From assembly GCA_020216625.1 (NCBI GenBank), contig JAIUYB010000127.1, positions 1 to 6,721 of the forward strand: a stretch of 6,721 bases of DNA, read 5' to 3'. The notes below the pieces were generated by a model. It saw only the letters and a program-made list of their open reading frames with translations. It was not told the origin of the DNA and did no database searches. This DNA is from Desulfarculus sp. (lineage in GTDB: Bacteria; Desulfobacterota; Desulfarculia; Desulfarculales; Desulfarculaceae). The translations under genes and the position numbers were made by a program. This document shows, piece by piece, positions 1 through 3,828 of the stretch (positions within the stretch are counted from its first letter, which is position 1; the number at the start of each line of letters is the position of its first letter).

Positions 1-510
1 GTCCTGTTGGTCGATGATCGGCTGGGCGAAATGGATGATCACTCCGCCCTTGTCGCCGCGCGGCTGATAATCGCCGATGCTGAAGCGGCCCTCGCGCAAG
101 GCGCGGCGATAATAGTCCGCCGCGCCCAAATCCTTAAACGCCTCGTCGGGGGAGGAGGCCAGCAGGCGGCCCTGGTCGTCGGCCAGGCCCAGGGCCACGA
201 AGGCGGGATTCAAAGGCAGGATTTCCCGCAGCAGCGCCTGGCAGGCCCGGGCGTCGAGACTGCGGAATTCGCAGCTCTTGGACAAGGTCATCAGCAGCAG
301 CCGGGCGTCGTCCAGCACCTGGCGATGGCTGGCGGCGATGGCCTGCACCTGGCGCAGGGTGGAGCCCTCGGCCTCCTGGACCACCTGGGCCTGCATGTTG
401 AAAAAGGTGTATAGCAGGATCGCCAGGCAGGGTAGCAGGGCCGCCAGCACCAGCAGTTGCAGATTGCGCCGGATGGACGACCTCAGCAGGTGCTTGACGG
501 GATTGAACAA
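1..510 (-). CDS. Membrane-anchored Cache-domain sensor protein, N-terminal part (3' end outside the window)
   Basis: Reading the minus strand from a TTG at 510 gives 170 residues open to the window edge. A short basic N-terminus (K6, R10, R14, R15) is followed by one hydrophobic helix at about residues 17-38, then a long helix, then a region resembling the membrane-distal part of a dCache-type periplasmic domain: strand VALGLADDQGRLLAS (105-119), DYYRRAL (132-138), and IGDYQP (145-150). Cache domains bind small extracellular ligands and pass the signal across the membrane. The start is TTG because AAAGGAG lies 7 bases upstream and no in-frame ATG or GTG is found upstream through 600; the next ATG, codon 39, would remove the helix. 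Cys80 and Cys90 may form a periplasmic disulfide. The output domain is missing here; histidine kinase, diguanylate cyclase and chemoreceptor all remain possible, with kinase favoured only by the neighbours. Cache is a pattern judgement. Confidence 0.82.
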   Translation of the reverse strand, partial: MFNPVKHLLRSSIRRNLQLLVLAALLPCLAILLYTFFNMQAQVVQEAEGSTLRQVQAIAASHRQVLDDARLLLMTLSKSCEFRSLDARACQALLREILPLNPAFVALGLADDQGRLLASSPDEAFKDLGAADYYRRALREGRFSIGDYQPRGDKGGVIIHFAQPIIDQQD

Positions 511-517
511 CCGGCTT

Positions 518-524
518 CTCCTTT
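518..524 (-). promoter_or_regulatory. Ribosome binding site deciding the TTG start of the Cache gene
   Basis: The minus strand reads AAAGGAG here, followed by 7 bases (AAGCCGG) and the TTG codon at 510-508. This match and spacing are what support the rare start codon, because no in-frame ATG is available near the beginning of the reading frame. Confidence 0.75.
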
Positions 525-619
525 CGCTGGTCGCCGCGCCGGCCGCATCGCTCGGCCGCCGTCGGACGCCTGGCCGGTATTGTGGCCTAAAACGCGGCCA
601 ATCTCAGCAATAAACCTCG

Positions 620-654
620 CCCCCACCCCCACCCCTTCAACTCCGCGCCCACCC
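620..654 (-). other. G-rich tract with G-quadruplex potential
   Basis: On the minus strand, which is the sense strand for the flanking genes, there are five G-runs: GGG, GGG, GGGG, GGGGG and GGGGG. The last three are separated by single T bases (positions 635-620). The second run (650-648) lies 12 bases before the third, so a quadruplex with loops of 12, 1 and 1 is possible in DNA or in the leader RNA of the Cache gene. This is a structural prediction from sequence only. Confidence 0.45.
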
Positions 655-667
655 AGGCCAGCCCCCT

Positions 668-726
668 GGCCAACCCCTGGCCGTGCTTACCAAAAGGCGT
701 GGGGTTGGCCGATGGCGGCCAACCCC
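668..726. repeat. Three copies of a decamer in alternating orientation
   Basis: The decamer GGCCAACCCC occurs on the plus strand at 668-677 and 717-726, and its exact reverse complement GGGGTTGGCC lies between them at 701-710. The central copy can therefore pair with either neighbour. Pairing with 717-726 gives the tight terminator-like hairpin; pairing with 668-677 gives a hairpin with a 23-base loop. Shorter GGCCAA pieces are common throughout this G+C-rich window, but the full exact decamers clustered in 59 bases are not explained by coding sequence. Confidence 0.7.
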
Positions 727-734
727 GTCTTTGG
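690..734 (-). terminator. Candidate intrinsic terminator after the six-helix hybrid kinase
   Basis: Just downstream of the TGA at 753-751 the minus strand forms a perfect 10-bp stem, GGGGTTGGCC with GGCCAACCCC (726-717 and 710-701). One more G-C pair closes the loop to the four bases CCAT. It is preceded by CCAAAG and followed, after ACGCC, by TTTTGG. These flanks can pair with one bulged base, as is seen around bidirectional terminators. The T-run is only four bases long and starts 6 bases from the stem, so termination may be weak or factor-assisted. The same palindrome could instead be a protein binding site. Confidence 0.55.
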
Positions 735-750
735 CGCGACGGCCCCAGAC

Positions 751-3717
751 TCAGGCCCGCGGCTGGTCCAGCGCCCGGCGCACCGTGGCCAATAGATCCG
801 CCTGGCGGAAAGGCTTGGCCACATAGCCCACCGCGCCGGCATCCAGGGCCTCCTTGACCTGGGCGTTGGCGGCGTAGCCGCTGGCGATGACCACCCTGGC
901 CCTGGGGTCCAGCGCCAGTATCCGCCTCAGGGCCTGGCGCCCGCCCATTCCCGGCATCCCCAGGTCCATCACCACCAGGTCCAGATCCCGCCCCTGGTCC
1001 CGGAAGACCTCCACCGCCTGCTCCCCGCTCTCGGCGGTCAAGACCCGGTAGCCCCGGTCCTCCAGGGTGCGGGCCCCGAAACGCCGCAGGGACTCCTCGT
1101 CGTCGACCAGCAGAACCGTCTCCCTCCCCTCCAGAACCGGCTCGGCCGGGGCGGTGGGTTGCGGCGGCCGGGCCTCGCTCTGGTCCTGGTGAACCGGCAG
1201 GTAAATATGGAACGCGGTGCCCTGACCCGGCTCGCTGTAGCAATGGATGTGTCCGCCATGGCTCTTGACGATGCCAAAGGCCGAGGACAGCCCCAGTCCG
1301 GTGCCCTTGCCCACCTCCTTGGTGGTGAAAAAGGGCTCGAAGATGCGCTCGCGGACGGCCGGGGCCATGCCTTCTCCGCTGTCGCTGACCGAAAGCTGGA
1401 CATAGACCCCGGGGCGCATCTCCAGGTGGCGCAGACAGTACTCGTGGTCCAACGCCACCTGGTGGCTCTCGAAGACCAGGCGGCCGCCCTCGGGCATGGC
1501 GTCCTGGGCGTTGGCCGCCAGGTTCAAGAGCACCTGCTCCAACTGGGTGGCGTCGGCCATCACCGGGGGGAGGTCGCCTTCCAGCCAGGTCTCGATGCGG
1601 ATCATCTTGGGCAGGGTGCGCTCCAGGATGGCGGCGGTGTGGCGCACCACCTGGTTTAGATCCAGGGGTTTGAGGTCCGGCTCCTGTTTGCGGGAAAAGG
1701 CCAGGATACGTTGCACCAGCTCCTTGGCCCGCTGGGCGGAGAGGATGATCTGGTCCAGGTCGGAGGGGTTCACCGCGCCGACGTGGGGCTCGGCGTCGGC
1801 CCGGGCGATCTCGGCGAAACCCAGGATCGCCGCCAGGATGTTGTTGAAATCGTGTGCGATTCCTCCGGCCAAGGTGCCGATGGCCTCCATCTTCTGCGCC
1901 TGGCGCAACTGATCGGCCAGGCGTATTTTTTCCGCCTCGGCCTGCTTGAGCTGCTCGATCTCGCGGGTGATGGACAGGATGCAGGTCTCGCCGTCCAGCT
2001 CCACCAGGGTGGCCGAAATCAGGCCGGTGACGATTCGGCCGTCCTTGCGGCGGAAGCGGGTCTCGTAGTTGCTCACCGACCCTTTCTCCCAAAGCCCGGC
2101 CACGATCCGGCGGCGGTCCTCGGGATCGGCAAAGACGTTCACCCCCAGCGAGGTTTTGCCGGCCAGCTCGGCCTTGGTGTAGCCCAGGATGCGCTCGAAG
2201 CCCTGGTTGGTGTCCAGAAAGACCCCGTCCCGGGCCCGGGTCAGGCAGATGGCGTCCGGGCTGGTGGCGAAGACCATGCGGAACTTTTCCTCGCTCTGGC
2301 GCAGGGCGTCCTCGGCCTCTTTGCGCTGGGTGATGTCGCTGGCGATGGTGGCGAACCTGTCCGGCCCCGGGGAGAAGACCGAGATGTGGAAATACTTGCC
2401 CATGGGCTGGAAATGGGTCTCGAAGGCGGTGGGTTCGCCGGTTTCGGCGCAGCGGGCGTAAATGTCCAGGTATGGCGGTTCGGCCACGCCAAAAGCCTGG
2501 GAGGCCAGGGAGCCCACCACCTGCTCCCGGGCCAGGCCGGTGATCTGGGTGAAGGCCTGGTTGCAGTCGATGATGCGGTAGTCCACCGCCCGCCCGGAGG
2601 GGTCGCGCACGATCTCGTGCAACACCGCCAGCTCGGACATGGAGTTGAACAGAGAGCGGAACTTGGCCTCGCTCTCGCAGAGGGCCAGTTCGAAACGGCG
2701 GGTCTCGGTGGTGTCGATCAGAAACCCCTCCAGGCCCACCACCTCGCCCTGGCTGATCACCGGATTGATGCTGTAGGAGTGGTAGCCGACGCTGCCGTCC
2801 TTGCGCCGGCGGGAGAAAGTCCCCGGCGGGACGGTCTGGCCATCTAACAGCCGCTCCACCAGCTCCTGGGCCAGGGGCAGGTCGGCCTCGGTTTGGGTCA
2901 AGGTGAAGGGCCGGCCGAGGATTTCGGACTTGTCGTCATAACCATGCATGGTCAGCCAGGACTGGTTGACATCCCGGAAATGGCCTTGGAAATCGATGAA
3001 GAAATAGCCGGCCTGGGTGTCGCGGATGATCTTGCGCAGCCGCTCCTCGCTGGCGGCCAGGCGGTTTTCCACCTCATGGCGCAGGCTCATCTGCTCGCGC
3101 TGGTCTACCAGGGCCGTTTCCAGGCGCTGATTGCTGCGGGCGATGGTCTGCAGCAAGAAGGTGGCCGCGATGGTGGCCACCACGTTAATGAAAAGGGTGT
3201 TGGCCGAATAGACCAGCCAGCGCAGCCCGGAGCCGTGAACCTCCGACATCCAGGGCAGGCTCCCGTGCAGGAGCAGCAGGCCGAAGGCGACCAAGGTCGC
3301 GGTGTTCAGGGCCAGGGCCAGGACCGCGGCCCGCCCCCCCAACAGCACCCCCGCGATGAGGGGGAAGGTGAACAACCAGATCGGTCCGCCGGAGTAGGGT
3401 CCCAGGCGGAAATAGAGCGTGGCGCCAAGGCCGTAAAGGACCAAGGCCACGAACCAGGCCCGCACCTTGAAGCCCAGGCGCCGGTGCAGGGCTATATACA
3501 AAAGCGCCAGGTAGGCCGTGGCGTCCAACAGGGCCAGGGCCAGTTCCCCCCTGATCACCAGGAACCAGGCGCTGGGGACGAAAACCACCAGACCGGCGGC
3601 CATGCCGAACAGAAGGAGGACATAGAGGATGCGTTCGCGCCAATATCCCTCGCTGCCCACGGGGAAGCTGGCGCGGCGATCCAGCCAATTTCGGACCCAT
3701 TCCATCAAGCCGGGCAT
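751..3717 (-). CDS. Membrane hybrid sensor histidine kinase, six helices-PAS-PAS-PAS-HisKA-HATPase-receiver
   Basis: This is a complete 988-residue protein. About six hydrophobic segments (roughly 30-52, 57-77, 85-104, 112-128, 130-150 and 169-190) form an inner-membrane input module. Three PAS-like domains follow (about 221-340, 345-465, 472-590). The NtrB-like transmitter has H-box AHDFNN with phosphoacceptor His622 and a DxxN motif (Asp623, Asn626) suited to phosphatase activity; N-box Asn732/Asn736; DSGEG at 779-783; FEPFFTTK at 793-800; and GKGTGLGL at 803-810. After a proline-rich linker (about 848-863), the receiver has acidic Asp872/Asp873, phosphoacceptor Asp918, Ser946 and Lys968. 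It should autophosphorylate His622 and pass phosphate to Asp918. There is no output domain, so a downstream Hpt or regulator is needed. The ATG has AGGAG 5 bases upstream. The ligand is unknown, and no key catalytic residue is missing. Confidence 0.96.
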   Translation of the reverse strand: MPGLMEWVRNWLDRRASFPVGSEGYWRERILYVLLLFGMAAGLVVFVPSAWFLVIRGELALALLDATAYLALLYIALHRRLGFKVRAWFVALVLYGLGATLYFRLGPYSGGPIWLFTFPLIAGVLLGGRAAVLALALNTATLVAFGLLLLHGSLPWMSEVHGSGLRWLVYSANTLFINVVATIAATFLLQTIARSNQRLETALVDQREQMSLRHEVENRLAASEERLRKIIRDTQAGYFFIDFQGHFRDVNQSWLTMHGYDDKSEILGRPFTLTQTEADLPLAQELVERLLDGQTVPPGTFSRRRKDGSVGYHSYSINPVISQGEVVGLEGFLIDTTETRRFELALCESEAKFRSLFNSMSELAVLHEIVRDPSGRAVDYRIIDCNQAFTQITGLAREQVVGSLASQAFGVAEPPYLDIYARCAETGEPTAFETHFQPMGKYFHISVFSPGPDRFATIASDITQRKEAEDALRQSEEKFRMVFATSPDAICLTRARDGVFLDTNQGFERILGYTKAELAGKTSLGVNVFADPEDRRRIVAGLWEKGSVSNYETRFRRKDGRIVTGLISATLVELDGETCILSITREIEQLKQAEAEKIRLADQLRQAQKMEAIGTLAGGIAHDFNNILAAILGFAEIARADAEPHVGAVNPSDLDQIILSAQRAKELVQRILAFSRKQEPDLKPLDLNQVVRHTAAILERTLPKMIRIETWLEGDLPPVMADATQLEQVLLNLAANAQDAMPEGGRLVFESHQVALDHEYCLRHLEMRPGVYVQLSVSDSGEGMAPAVRERIFEPFFTTKEVGKGTGLGLSSAFGIVKSHGGHIHCYSEPGQGTAFHIYLPVHQDQSEARPPQPTAPAEPVLEGRETVLLVDDEESLRRFGARTLEDRGYRVLTAESGEQAVEVFRDQGRDLDLVVMDLGMPGMGGRQALRRILALDPRARVVIASGYAANAQVKEALDAGAVGYVAKPFRQADLLATVRRALDQPRA

Positions 3718-3722
3718 GGAAT

Positions 3723-3727
3723 CTCCT
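3723..3727 (-). promoter_or_regulatory. Ribosome binding site of the six-helix hybrid kinase
   Basis: AGGAG on the minus strand lies 5 bases (ATTCC) before the ATG at 3717-3715. A second ATG four codons later is spaced too far from this site to be preferred. Confidence 0.75.
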
Positions 3728-3769
3728 GGAACGAGCGCGGCTTGCCTCCGGTCCCCGCCATCCCCGGCG

Positions 3770-3815
3770 CGCTTGGCGTCCGCGGTCCGGGGTGGGAAGG
3801 GGACCGCGCCAAGCG
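3770..3815. repeat. Strong bulged inverted repeat between the kinase genes
   Basis: Arms 3770-3788 and 3801-3815 form a 15-bp stem, CGCTTGGCG plus CGGTCC against GGACCGCGCCAAGCG. Four unpaired bases (TCCG) sit in the left arm and the loop is 12 bases (3789-3800). On neither strand is it followed by a T-run, so it does not look like an ordinary intrinsic terminator. It starts about 13 bases past the stop codon of the GAF kinase. An RNA stability or processing element, or a partial block to read-through, is plausible; no family is recognised. Confidence 0.6.
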
Positions 3816-3828
3816 GGCCAGACGACGA

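Larger units (their letters stand above)
511..750. other. 240-base intergenic region between the six-helix kinase and the Cache gene
   Basis: No coding sequence is supported here. It contains, in the minus-strand direction, a hairpin that may terminate the upstream transcript (701-726), a third copy of the hairpin arm (668-677), a G-rich tract (620-654), a relatively A+T-rich patch (about 575-615), and the ribosome binding site of the Cache gene. The A+T-rich patch would be the natural place for a promoter of the Cache gene, but I cannot find a convincing sigma-70 pair or a sigma-54 -24/-12 element in it, so no promoter is called. Confidence 0.7.
3718..3828. other. 111-base gap between the two hybrid kinase genes
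   Basis: The gap holds a bulged hairpin (3770-3815) and the ribosome binding site of the downstream kinase. No gene, convincing promoter or T-run terminator is visible. This is consistent with read-through from the GAF kinase into the six-helix kinase, but does not prove it. Confidence 0.6.

Noticed and set aside
7..414. A 135-codon plus-strand frame at the left edge
   Set aside because: It is antisense to the Cache gene in the codon-aligned register. The minus-strand frame has a membrane helix, Cache-like pattern and ribosome binding site, whereas this one has none.
575..615. A promoter for the Cache gene in the A+T-richer patch
   Set aside because: I could not find -35 and -10 hexamers with acceptable spacing, nor a sigma-54 -24/-12 element.
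1837..1855. A 19-base match between the two kinase genes around the H-box (also near 4915-4933) as evidence of recent duplication or recombination
   Set aside because: The match encodes the near-invariant HDFNNI motif. The surrounding kinase cores are clearly divergent at protein level, so conserved function explains it.
587..2092. A 501-codon minus-strand frame overlapping the end of the six-helix kinase
   Set aside because: It is a frame-shifted reading of the kinase region, dominated by Gly, Pro and Arg. The in-frame kinase has all conserved boxes through the receiver, so this is a shadow.
1711..2847. A 378-codon open frame on the plus strand
   Set aside because: It is in the same antisense register over the PAS and H-box part of the six-helix kinase, with low-complexity composition and no recognisable domain.
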